From Rhizodiscina lignyota (taxonomy: Eukaryota > Ascomycota > Dothideomycetes > Aulographales > Rhizodiscinaceae), in assembly GCA_010015805.1 (NCBI GenBank), contig ML978129.1:372001-436000 (forward strand): a stretch of DNA of 64,000 bases, written 5' to 3'. Below are positions 22,938 through 33,888 of this stretch, in pieces. The notes under the pieces are model-generated. The model searched no databases and was not told the origin of the DNA. It saw nothing but the letters and a program-made list of their open reading frames with translations. A program made the translations under genes and the position numbers. How positions within the stretch are numbered: the stretch's first letter is position 1; the number at the start of each line of letters is the position of its first letter.

Positions 22938-25621
22938 ATGGCCGACCAACACCATTCAGAGCCGGACATGGCTCAATTCTTCGACTTTTCTGACGCCGAG
23001 ATGCCTGACGTCTCACAGGCAATCGCAGAATTCACGACGGCTCCGTCTCCGCAGCTTGCTCCTGCAACATGCCCAAACCATTTCAATGAAGGGTACAGCA
23101 CGCCCTTTCGTCATTCAAGTGCATTGGCTCACGTGTTCACAGCTGTCTTTGTCCCACTACGCTGGGCGACTTCACCAACAATGCCGACTTCGATCTTTTG
23201 CCCGATGTTGCAGGTGCCACTGATCCGACAATCCGGATCCCGAGATTCTCGAGACCCGAGGCTTCCTGCGAGTACTGCCGCATTATGAAGTTGGATTGCT
23301 TCTTCTCATTCGAAGCGCAAAAGAGTTGTACCTCTTGCACTGCCCTATTCCGGCCTTGTAGTTTCATTCAAGAACCAGCGAATGCCATGGCCACACTACA
23401 TCCAGTGATGGAAGACGTAATGATTGAACAAGGCAGCCAGACCGGGCTGATCGCCTTGAAGTCCTGGAACCACGCCCGAGGTGGTGACGATGAATCGAGG
23501 TTGCCTGGCAGGAAGACCGGCATCAGATTCTCTCGAGATAATATCAAGATTCTCAAAACTTGGATGATGGAGCATCACGATCACCCTTACCCAACCGAGG
23601 AAGAGAAGGAGGAGTTGTGCCAGAGAACCGGCCTCAAGTCGGTCCAAATCTCAAACTGGCTTGCCAACACTAGGCGCAGGACCAAACAGTCCATGCGCTC
23701 ATCATCGCCCAGTCTGCCATCATGGCCGAATACTGGCTCTGAGGCTATCAACATCAGACCAAATAAGCAGGGTTATACTCATAAGAGCAAAGAATGGGAG
23801 ACCATGACGCCCATGGACAGATGGAAAATCTCGCCACCTGAAAATGAACCTGCCAATGTTGAAGATATTGCGAACGCCGTTGCTAGTACCACATTGACGC
23901 CACCGGACTCTGCGTCACTACAGGAGAGCAGAAAGACCCGTGCAATTGGTTCAAGCGCAAACTCCGATTCGGGTTCGCTTTGGAAGGCAAGGTCGTCAGC
24001 TTCTCTGGACACAGGCTTCTCAGCTGTATCGAGTGGATCATTCTCTAATGCATCTCTCGGCTCGGCTCTCTCCCATGGCTCCTCTCGCAACTCCTTCAGC
24101 TCTCTCGGGAGTAAGGTGTCAAAAGACCGTAGACGACGACGTCGCACCGCAGCTAATCCATCGAAACGAGCCAGCGCAGATGATACTCGTCGCATCTTCC
24201 AATGTACATTCTGTACAGACACATTCAAGAACAAATATGACTGGTCGCGGCATGAGAAGTCTTTGCATCTGAGCTTGGAGAAGTGGATATGCTCTCCAAT
24301 CGGTGAAGTCTTAACTGACCCTTCGACTGGGATAAAGAAGTGTGTGTTCTGCGACGAGGTCAACCCAAGCAATGCCCATCTTGAGCAACACAACTATCGC
24401 GCCTGTGAGGAGAAAGGCTTGCAAGCCCGTACGTTCTACAGGAAGGATCATCTTCGGCAGCACCTGCGTCTGATGCACAACTGCAAGATGATTGCGAGCA
24501 TGGAGGCATGGAAGAGCGAAGCGGCATATATTAAATGCCGCTGCGGTTTCTGTGGTGCTGAATTTAATCGCTGGAGCGATCGAGTGGATCATATTGCGAA
24601 GCACTTCCGCAATGGCGCGCATATGAGAGATTGGAAGGGCTGCAGAGGATTTGAACCGAGTGTCGCCGCACAAGTCACCAACGCTATGCCACCGTATCTC
24701 ATTGCCAATGAGGCGAAGTCACCCTTCCCATTCTCTGCGACCAACGAAAGCAGCATCAGACACCATTACCCGACGGCTGGCGAAGGGATGGACCTTGAAG
24801 CCATACTTCCAACTACCTCACTGGGTGTGTACGATATGTGCCAAACCGCAGCCGTAGGCCCTTCGCGGCAAAATTCTTTGCCCTCACTGACAGTATCCGA
24901 CTCCTTACAAACACCGCCTTCCACTTCGCTCACCGGAGCACATCAATATCCCCAGTATCCTTATCCATATGGCCGGCCCACCGTTGGTAGCACAACCTGC
25001 TGGGAGATCTTGACTGTCAGACTCGGACGCTACGTTGCAGACCAAATGAATAAATCACCTGGCGAGCTCATAACAGACGAGCAGCTGCAACGGGAGGCTC
25101 GGATCATTCTCTACGACGACGACGACACTTGGAACCAGACCGCTGCCGATAATCCGGAGTGGCTGAGCTTGTTCAAACAGGCTCATGGCCTCGCTCAAAA
25201 GGAAGAGAACAACATCGACCCGATTGAGGATCTTGGAATTGGAGATTTCACATTCGATCATTTCTTCGAGGGCTCCAACGCTGGGCTCGGAGGTCTCAGC
25301 CTTGCGGAGGACCTCGAGATTCCAACCACGACCGCCCTCGACGCCGTCATCGGTACGGGCGACCTGGGATTCGGTGCGCTGACAACTCATGCGCCGGGAG
25401 TAGGCGAGTTTGCCGCTATGAGCATGGGTCTCGATTACCAGGAATTGGAGAGCGCTGTCAAGTCGAGCGCACAGATAGAGATGATGCGACCTGCTGTCGA
25501 CCTGATGGACCTGCATTGTCTGTATGCAGATTGTCGGAACGAACCGATTGAGAACCCACTTCCCACCACATCTGCTGGTGAGAATTGTGGCGAGAATTGT
25601 GCACAGCGATCTCTTTCTTAA
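22938..25621 (+). CDS. Homeodomain plus C2H2 zinc-finger transcription factor
   Basis: The model has two exons, 22938-23092 and 23143-25621, encoding 877 aa. The 50-bp intron joins HFNEG to CLCPTTLGDF. Residues 94-124 are a Cys cluster (CEYCRIMKLDC, then SCTSC and FRPC) resembling a fungal binuclear-zinc motif. Residues about 175-235 are a TALE/KN-type homeodomain ending VQISNWLANTRRRTK. In recognition helix 3 the usual WF is WL. A Ser-rich linker and a basic run (DRRRRRR, a likely nuclear signal) follow. Then come C2H2-like fingers near residues 402-430, 452-490 and 518-545 (QCTFCTDTF, CVFCDE and CRCGFCGAEF, with His partners). This combination is known in Pezizomycotina regulators of development. 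Targets cannot be told from sequence. The acidic, Asp-rich C terminus could be an activation region. Confidence 0.88.
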
Positions 25622-26091
25622 CGAAGCTGATGACAAAGGTTTCTTTTGCGTAATATCTTCGCGCGTTACTGGTTTTTGCAGGTTTCATTTCTAGCAGTTA
25701 AAAAAAAAGCAATGGAATTATCTCTCGTCAAGGACGCAATTTTGTCAACTTAGAGAGGCTTTACTGGATCAAGGAGCTCAAGGTCAAACAAGGTCATATT
25801 TAATAAATAATGACATAATGTTCACTGTCGTCATCATTTCCTCCTTTACCGAAATGCACACTCTGGAGTCTGAAGTAAGCGGATATTCTTGCACGACCAG
25901 AATGCACTGACAAACGATCGATTAACTTGTTTCCTGTTAACTTTATCTATGTTTCTTGTCTATAACAACTGTTCTCCTTAGAAGCAGCTTTTGGATTACT
26001 GATAACATTTCTCTATATGGTCTTCAATTGGGTATCTTGGCATTGGTTTTGATATTCCTTGACCGGTGCAATGATTGACTCCCAATACGGC
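25622..26091. other. Convergent intergenic region
   Basis: About 470 bp, AT-rich, with an A9 run near 25700, between the stops of the transcription factor and the permease. Only 3' UTR sequence is expected. I see nothing else. Confidence 0.5.
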
Positions 26092-27965
26092 TCAGACTTC
26101 TTTCGTTCCGATTTCAGTGGTAATGGCGTTCTTCTCGTCCAATTCCTGCCCGTCTCCGATGGAGTGCGGAGTGTGTACACCATCATTTTCATATCTCACG
26201 CCATCGATCACCGAAACCTCGCCGTACATCGGCGCGTCGATAAGAGTTTCGTTGGCGGGAAAGAAACGATTCAGCGTAACGTAGACGACCGCGGCGCTTG
26301 AAAAGCCCCAAAGGTAACTCATATCCCAGATGCGTTCGATCCCACTATTCAGCGAGACAGTAGGACTAACTGCTTTCGCCAAGCCAGGGATATTTGGCGT
26401 GACTGAAACTAAGAAGGAAACTGCTGCGCGCCAATTTATACCAGCTTGATACCGGTAGCGGCCATATCGTCGGTACAGGCTTGGGACATCGTAGTTGCGA
26501 TGCTTGACGATCCAGTAGTCTGTCGCAAGAATTGCCGCGATGGGTGCGAGGAAGATGGAGAGCCCAGACATGAAGGTAAGCAGTGAGCTAGCGGAATGCA
26601 CGATCTTCCACGGGACCATGATCCAGCCTGCAGTGATAGTCGCAATGATAGCGCTACGTCGAATGTTGAGGTATTTCGGGAGGAGGCCAGTCAAGTCATT
26701 GGCACAGGAGATGACGTTGGCAGACAAATTAGTACCTATTTGTGCGACGACCTGGAGCATATTAGCACAACCTGCTATGTTTGGCTGGAGGGAGAAAATG
26801 CGAACCCAGCAAAACCCGACAAAAAAGGCCCCGCATCGTCCCCATGGGTCATCCCATCGGTCAGCAAGGTCAGTCGGGCTCCAGATATATTCGCCGTAGA
26901 CTACCTTTGCCGCGCTGGTGCTGATGATGCCGAACATGGCGAGCAAAAGACTCAGGAAAGGCAATGCAAACCCTTGCCAATACACTCCTTTATGAGTACG
27001 CATGTACCGCGTAAAATCAGGAATGTTGGTGGCCATCGTAGCCCTAGCGACACTGAGTCAGTATGCTTCTTTCCAATTCTCTTGAGCAAAGGACACCTAC
27101 CAGCCACCACAGACACTTGAGAAGCTGCTGAGTGTCACCCACGCCCGAGTGGATCCTGATACTTGGTAAGGCTGGTTCCAGATATCGCCTGTGGAGCCAG
27201 CCTTCTTGGCCATGGCAATCACCACAGCGACACTGACGATCGGAACGATGAATGTCTTGAAGGCAAAGAACCACTTGAGCTTATGCGGAGCAATAAGCAG
27301 GATCGGAAACTGAATTGACCAGAACACGAAATGCGCGATCAGCTGAGCTGAAGTCAGGCCAGCACTCTCGGGGAAAGCATTGGGCAGGTGCCGGAATGAC
27401 GGCCAGATCGCACGAATACATTGGTACATGGCCAGACTCCCGGTCCATGTTTGTATCGCATGCCAAAACAATGCGGTAATCGCTCGAGTGACGATTGCGA
27501 AGCGCGAGAGGTAGAAGCCGAACGATGCCCTAGCGACTATTGGAAATGGAATGTGATAGTGTGCTCCAATGATGCCGTTAAGCACCAAAGGCACTGTGTC
27601 CGTTATTGATCCAAATATAGCTATCATTGTTAGCAAATTCAAAATCGCCATGGGGTCATTCCCGCCGACATACTGCAAACTACGGCTTCTCTCCAAGTCA
27701 AACCCGCAGCAATGATAGAGCTAGGTGCCTCCCAGGCTTGAGCGTTGAGAGCATCACTGCACCAAAATCCGAGGATTGTCCACGAAGTCCAAGTGCGCCG
27801 TTCGAGAGGCGTGACATCGGTATCGATATTCGAATAAGCACCGTCGTCGGCAAATGTCGTTGCCTGGCGTGGGAGAATCCAGCCTCGGCCATGAAGCCGA
27901 TCATCAGCCTTCTTCAGAACATGGGCTGTTGAGGATTTCACCCGCTGCCTCAGTACCTCTGTCAT
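26092..27965 (-). CDS. NCS1-family nucleobase/allantoin-type permease (Fur-like)
   Basis: The model has three exons (27965-27674, 27620-27101, 27043-26092) encoding 587 aa, with introns of 53 and 57 bp. It is a plasma-membrane proton symporter of the Fur subfamily, which takes up uracil, allantoin, uridine or related compounds. Subfamily segments are a cytosolic N terminus, then SWTILGFWCSDALNAQAWE and GLTWREAVVCTIFGSITD in TM1-2, FPIVARASFGFYLSRFAIV, FWHAIQTWTGS, ATMATNIPDFTRYM, and TDYWIVKHRNYDVPSLYR in the loop after TM8-9. About twelve hydrophobic segments are present. The C-terminal tail (DGVRYENDGVHTPHS to TKEV) is acidic, as in Fur proteins regulated by endocytosis. Substrate cannot be assigned. 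No purine-degradation gene is adjacent. Confidence 0.92.
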
Positions 27966-29534
27966 GCTTGTTTGGTTCCGTTAAATAAGTCTCTCTTCCA
28001 AAAGGCAATGCTCGTAGGAGAAGGCAGAATTGATGAAGTTATGGGACTAGAAGACTTTCATGACTTGAACGCGTAGAAATGGAAATTTCGCCTAGCTACT
28101 GGATAAGTCGGAACTTGAGTACTTGGAAATAAAAAAACGAGGATTCCATTATCTCCATATTAGACTAGGAAACTTCGTCGGAAGTACGACATGCGATCTT
28201 TGCTCTACGTGCGGCGAACGTGCCGCCGGAGATCCTTGAGGTCCATGACTCTTTTGATAGAATACTCGGTCGTCTTGGACGAGAACTATTCTCTTCCATT
28301 AGTACATCTTATCAAGGGATTCTCTTATCAGCGGTGAAAATTTTAACGCCAGTGGATCTGAGTGGTTCTGCACATGAAGCCTTGTAAGCCCAATCAGCGT
28401 TGAAGGAGCAGTGCACACCCTGTGAGGCACGCGATGATCTCAGTTGCCCTTCTAGGATTTTCGTCCAACGCCATTATGAAGGGAAAAACGCCGACGGCCA
28501 TAAGGATTCGGCTCGACTCACGAACGAAAGGCGGACCCAATGTTTTGGATGCCGATGCCGATAAGGACGAGAAGCACCACCCAGCCTCCCACCCGGAGAT
28601 TGACCGATTTAACGGCGCAACCCGCCCAGAAATTGGGCTTAGCTTGTGGCTGGGTGGCTGGCGCCTTTGTTCCGGCTCCTGGCCATAGACAACTACCCAG
28701 GTGGTACGTTCAATCCTGCGAGAGACATGCAAAGAGACAACACAACCGCTTACATTGCTTGACGATTTCATCGCCAAACCTGGCTCAATACTCCATTGCA
28801 GCGCCTCAAGCAGATTTCACCAATGAAAGCGCAGATCTCTATCGCACAATATTGCAACGCCTTGTTCTGACCTCGAGACAGTGGAAATATATAAATCTCG
28901 GCCTGGGAGGCCTCACAAACATGACTGAACCTCAGAATGCTTTCCAGGCTCCAATCCGGTAAGTTAGCAACAAATAGCGATCTCCTCCAAGCTTAGAGCA
29001 AGGCTTTCGGTCGCGATTCTGCCGCAAGAGACACAGCCTTGTTTTCTCGACGGGCTTCATTCATTAGGCGGGTCTTTGAATTGCATAGGAAATCGACACA
29101 TTAAGGAGAGGCGTACAGCGTAGAATTGCCACTCTGGAAGAACACACAGCAATAGCAGGCAATTGCGCGCACTAATGCGCGTGGCCACACTTTGCAATCA
29201 ACACCGACAAACTCGTCAATTGTATAGACTGTCAGTCTTCAGGAGTTAGATATTACACGGACCTTTCGTACAGCGATTTTACGCCAGTGCGCCTTCGGAA
29301 TTGCCAAATTCCTCGAGTCGTCTAGGTGTATATACTTTGAGATAGCAATTCATATGCACTTTGCTCGGTTGCGAGTGCAGAACCTGAGAGAAAGGACAAG
29401 GAATTAAATCCATCACTGTTCTGCTTCTGGAGCCATTCAGCATCGATCCTTGAGGCCACTTGCTGAGTAGTAAACGGCGTGAAGGGTACATAAACAACTG
29501 CTGATTTGGCTAGGAGGATATCCATTCAAATAGG
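27966..29534. other. Intergenic region between the permease and the NACHT gene
   Basis: About 1.57 kb. The left half is the permease promoter. The right half contains a possible tiny spliced gene (28921-29171, listed separately). No other gene is supported. Confidence 0.4.
28921..29171 (+). CDS. Possible very small spliced gene, uncertain
   Basis: A TATATAAAT element at about 28887-28895 precedes an ATG in good context (CAAACATG). The ATG opens MTEPQNAFQAPIR, which ends exactly at a strong GTAAGT donor. A TAG acceptor follows 37-38 nt later. Downstream, after another possible acceptor, an open segment to 29171 reads TLRRGVQRRIATLEEH, which looks helical or coiled-coil-like. I cannot decide the exon chain between these pieces. 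No family is recognised. Chance is a real alternative, so treat this as a pointer to check with RNA data. Confidence 0.2.
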
Positions 29535-32500
29535 TCAATTCCAGGGCCATAATAATCTTCCGAGTCTCCGCAACAGTCCTGTTTCTGCGCGTCTCCGCTC
29601 GACGATCTCTAACAGCTCCCTGGCTTCGTTTTGGTCGAAGATGCCTTTAATGGCATCGTCCAGGCATACCTCCTGAGGCAGTTGCATTGACTTAAACCCC
29701 GATCGTACTGTGGTACTTTCTCCATTGTCAACCTGGACGTGAGGATCAGCTCCAGATAGCAATAGCATGCGTACTTCTTTGGCATTCCGCGAGCGAAATT
29801 GTTTCCCGGGAGCAGCGTACATCTGTCCGAGACGTGCTTTCCAGACCGATGTTCCATATTTGTCGCACTCGAAATTCGGATTGGCTCCGTGGGCCAGAAA
29901 TCGCTCGATCCAGCGCAAGCGAAGGTCTTCGGTACCATTTTTGCGGATATTAAGCATCAGGGAAACCCATTCAAGGCTATTGGGATTGGCGCCGCTTTCG
30001 AGTAATGCTTTCACCATCATGTCGGAAGACTGTACTATGATTTGGTTATGGTAGATTCCATCGCTCGTGAATCCAGCCTTGTTGACTGGAGTCCTGGCCC
30101 ACACACGGAGGACTTCCTTCAAATACGAAGTCCACACTGTTTTTCGGCTGCTTGCGCTATTATTCTCGTTGGGATCGGCGCCTTGTTTGAGGAGGATGTA
30201 AACCATGTCTGTGGGGTCTATTCGAGGATGTTTGCTATTCCAGTCTAACCAGTCAGGTTGCAGGGCTTGTGAAAGAAGTGGACGCCTCCAGGATGATCGT
30301 ATATGACATTGTCCGAGGTCTAATTTCTCCTTCACATAGAGATGGGTACCGCCTTGCACACACAGTTCGAAGAGAGAGTTAGTAGGGAAAGATCTTGGCA
30401 AATGGTTGTGAACGCAGACTACATGCTCTTGCAAAGACATCGATGGATTGCTAGGCCAGCGAGAGCTGAGACATAGAGTACGATCAAGCTCATCAAGCAC
30501 ATCGGCCAGTGAACTGTTCGTTTCAGCTTCTACTTGCGAGGCGCAGAATATTAGATCGTCGATCAAATCTAGGAGCATATCGGCGCGGTCGTGGACATTC
30601 GGTATGGCTTTGACCATACCGAGTATTGCGTGTGCAGTGGAAGCGTTTGGATCAAACAAGGGGCCAATTTGTTGTGCAAATCGTTTCTGTAGGCTGGGAT
30701 GCTTGAGGAATTCAGCCACCGTTCGATGCAAGAAGTCCACGCGGTGAAGGCCGAGGGTATCGCCGGCGTAGTCTTCGTCTCGTCGAACTTCAAGTAAGCC
30801 CATTGATCGCGCGGCAATCCGCTTTTGCATCTGCGATTCCCTCCGAGTAAGGTTTGCTTTCTCCATCTCCCGTATTAATGTGACATTGTCCCTCCATGGT
30901 TGAACATCCATCTTTAGAGTAGAACTGGGATCCTCTTCAAGGTCATCCAAGAAGAAATGTATGAGGAGATACAGCGGCTCGTCGCACGTGAGACTCAGTT
31001 GGAAAGTTCGTGCCATCTGTGTCTGATAAATGTCGTCGACCGAATCCAACATATGCTGGAAGTATTCTTCGAGATCTGACGGAAGTAATCGGAGCCTCTT
31101 CTGCAATGTTTGAAGAGTATCGGCGTTTGTTAGCCCATCCAAGAGAGATCGGACAACTAGAAATACCCAAAAGAAGACACCTTGGGCTTTGTCAACGATC
31201 TCAACCACAAGTTGATCATATCTATCATCTTCTTTCCTCGCATGGACAAAGGTTGGGTCCTCCTCTAATTTATTGCGCACATAGAGCGCTATGTCATCTC
31301 GGGTCAAGTCTTGTAGACAAATCCTGCGATCATGGTAGCCATCAAAAGCTGTCTGAAAGATCGGCCAAGGACGACTAGAGGCACAGATCTTCACATTCTC
31401 CTCAGCAGAGATGTCTTGGAGAACACCGAGGATATCGCGAGGATCGCCGAAGTATTCATCCAGACCATCCACGAAGAAACAGAAGCACGTTGAGGCCTTG
31501 AGCTTTCCCCTCAACATACGTAGAGTCTGAAATAGCTCTGCTCGATCCCAGGGTTCTTGGCTGGCACTTTTCAATCGGTGCGGCAACGCTACTGAGATTG
31601 CATCGGGACACTTCCTGAGGATCTCATAAAGCAATGTTTGCAAGAGGCCTTCTTGAGATCTCTGCTTTGTGGTTCCGGAATGCCAGAAGAAGAAGGATGC
31701 AGTCACAAGCTTATTACGCCCAGACCATACTCGTAAAGCATCAACGGTTTGAGGATGATTGCATATGAACTTCATAAGCGTCGACTTGCCAGAACCCGGC
31801 TTTCCGCTGATCCAAAACATGCCACTGTCGATATTAGGCTGCTTTAGCCAATGCACGAATTTGATGCGTGATTTTGGGTCATCCACCACGTCATGGTTAT
31901 CGAATATCCATTGGAATGTTTTCGTATGGGCTTCAGGAATAATAGATCGTCGGACTCTCATTTGCTTGAATCTTAGGCTTTCTAAGATCTTTTGTTCGAC
32001 AAGCAGATCCGAGCTGGTCGAGGCAAGATCAGACACCGTCTTGTGGAAGGTCTTGAAGTCAGCCTTGCTGATCATTCCGGAGACTGAGTGGCCAAACGAC
32101 TCTACTTTGGACGCAAGATCTTGTATTTGCTTGTTGCGGTCGATTTCCATTCTTCGGTTTGCATCCGAGAGATCGTCGAGGATTCGGAGAACATCGGACT
32201 GTCGATCACTTGAGAAGAGATTGTTAGAGATCTAAAGGACTAATTTTATTTTGATTCCGTCTCACCTCAACAATCCTACAAGCCGCAACAAGAGCTCAGA
32301 CTTGACATCATTTAGACGCCGCTCAAGCTCACGGATGCGGCCTTCCTTCCAATAGCTCCTCAGAGCCTGACGGAAGCTCTGCCATATTTTGGAGATCTTC
32401 GGATCTTCGTCACGCCGGAGTTCCTTCAGTATGTTTCGAAGTCTTTTCGCGTCTTCCATGCAGCCTCTTGCCAACTTCTCCACTGCTTTTTCATGGGCGG

Positions 32501-32729
32501 GAATGTTCGAGGGAAAGGCCCCTCCTGTTGCTCCTCGTGGTCCTAGGCTGAGGTTACGAATGAAGTCCGAGAAGTCATCTTCGATCTTAGCAAGGTGTAC
32601 ATGTCTTTCAGGAGCCCCATCTGCAGATTCATATATTTCGTATGTGCTGCTGAGAAGCTTCGAGCAAAAATCGACGAATTGAATTACATTTCCGGCCAGG
32701 GCCAGCGCCGTAAATCCATCCAAGACCAT
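29535..32729 (-). CDS. STAND/NLR-type receptor: HeLo-like N-domain, NACHT, ankyrin-like C-region
   Basis: The model has two exons, 32729-32266 and 32208-29535, encoding 1045 aa. The N terminus LDGFTALALAGNVIQFVDF, then KLLSSTYEIYESADG, is the helical N-domain common on fungal STAND proteins. The NACHT NTPase has Walker A GKPGSGKST near residues 287-295, Walker B CFFVDGLDEY near 398 and a sensor-like CASSRPWPIF. A helical winged region follows (LLPSDLEEYFQHMLDSV). The last third has degenerate ankyrin-like units (VYILLKQGADPNEN, LLESGANPNS, FLAHGANPNF, LLLSGADPHV). Fungal proteins of this plan sense non-self signals and can trigger programmed cell death. Here that is inference from family. Walker motifs are intact. 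I start at the ATG at 32729, because the upstream frame lacks support. A T5orf172 gene is head-to-head 1.16 kb away. Confidence 0.88.
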
Positions 32730-33888
32730 TGTTAAACTTGGCCACGGGTCAATAGCCTCGTGAGTAATTCGCACAGCTGCAAGATGCTTAAGGCACGCGC
32801 TCAATGGCTCAGTACGCTGGCGGAACAACAGTAATAGTTAAAATGAGGTTGCGAGAACTTGGCAGGAAGTCATGACTTTGCAACGAGAGATAGTCGGAAT
32901 CGAATAGATGAGAAGAGCGAAAGCTTACCGGTGCACAACGTTGCCGGGACGTCTGCAAGGCTGCGCTATGCAGGGATGGGAGGCATAGTCGACAAGCTGC
33001 GCCTTGCCCATGTGGTCCAATGATGGGAAAGACGGCGCAATGAGCTCTGAACACACGAAACGGAAGGCTGCTTGAACTCAACCATGATGAACTTGAGAGG
33101 GGCACTGGGCGAATACGATATATAAGAGAGAGGGTGTGGATGGTTGCTGTACGTAGCGTTCCGGCGTTCCGGCGTTCCGCTTCGTGTGGGAATCGGTCTC
33201 TGCAATGGACGGGAGTCTCGTACGGGTTCTTGTTACTATGTAGTCCTTTCAAGTAGCGATAATCGTTCCACCCTTATCGACAGCGTTGAACACATTGAGA
33301 CGTCAGGAGAGTCCTAGCAACTGGGTGGCTGGCTGGGTGCCACCCCTGGTAAGCGGCGGGACGCCCCGGCGGTTGGACTAACCACCCCATATTACGGTAT
33401 AGCCAGTTGATCGATCGAATGAAGTCAACTAGGAGTCCAGTTCATCTTTTATTCAATTTTTTTGTGGTGCGAAGAAGTTAGGGAGAAGCCAATTATAGCT
33501 AATCATGCTCCATTCGATCGAAACGGCGTGTATCGTAAATGGCCTCGCCTATGCATCCACTGTATCAGCCATTGCGGCACAGCAATATTGCTCTCCATCC
33601 CTGCGTACGAGTCCTACCTCCTTGGGCGGCTCTCTGACAAACCTGAAATTCTTTCAATCCTTCCTCCAGTGGCTGAGCTTCTGCCTGTGAATCCTTCGAT
33701 TAGGTACAGACTTAGTCTCTGCGACAATTAACCATACATACCGGGCACTTTGCGATACGACTTCCTGACTTTCTCTCTCCTCTCTCTGCTTGACTCAACC
33801 ATCTCTCTTTAAAAACACAAGCAGTATCAAGCTGAGAGCATAATTCATACTTCGGATAAGCTCGAGAACTATTGTTATCCTTCTCGCC
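32730..33888. other. Divergent intergenic region between the NACHT and T5orf172 genes
   Basis: About 1.16 kb with both promoters. A short tandem repeat of CGTTCCGG-like units lies at 33156-33180. A GC-rich, repeat-like stretch (TGGGTGGCTGGCTGGG) lies near 33323. A CT-rich tract at 33765-33810 precedes the downstream ATG. No gene is supported. Confidence 0.45.
33156..33180 (+). repeat. Short tandem repeat of GCGTTCCG-type units
   Basis: Three consecutive 8-bp copies of CGTTCCGG (last copy ends CGC) lie in the promoter region between two divergent genes. The tract is small and may vary in copy number between strains. Confidence 0.7.

Noticed and set aside
24650-24664. Perfect tRNA B-box-like sequence on the minus strand
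   Set aside because: It is inside the coding sequence of the homeodomain protein (RGFEPS) and has no tRNA fold around it.
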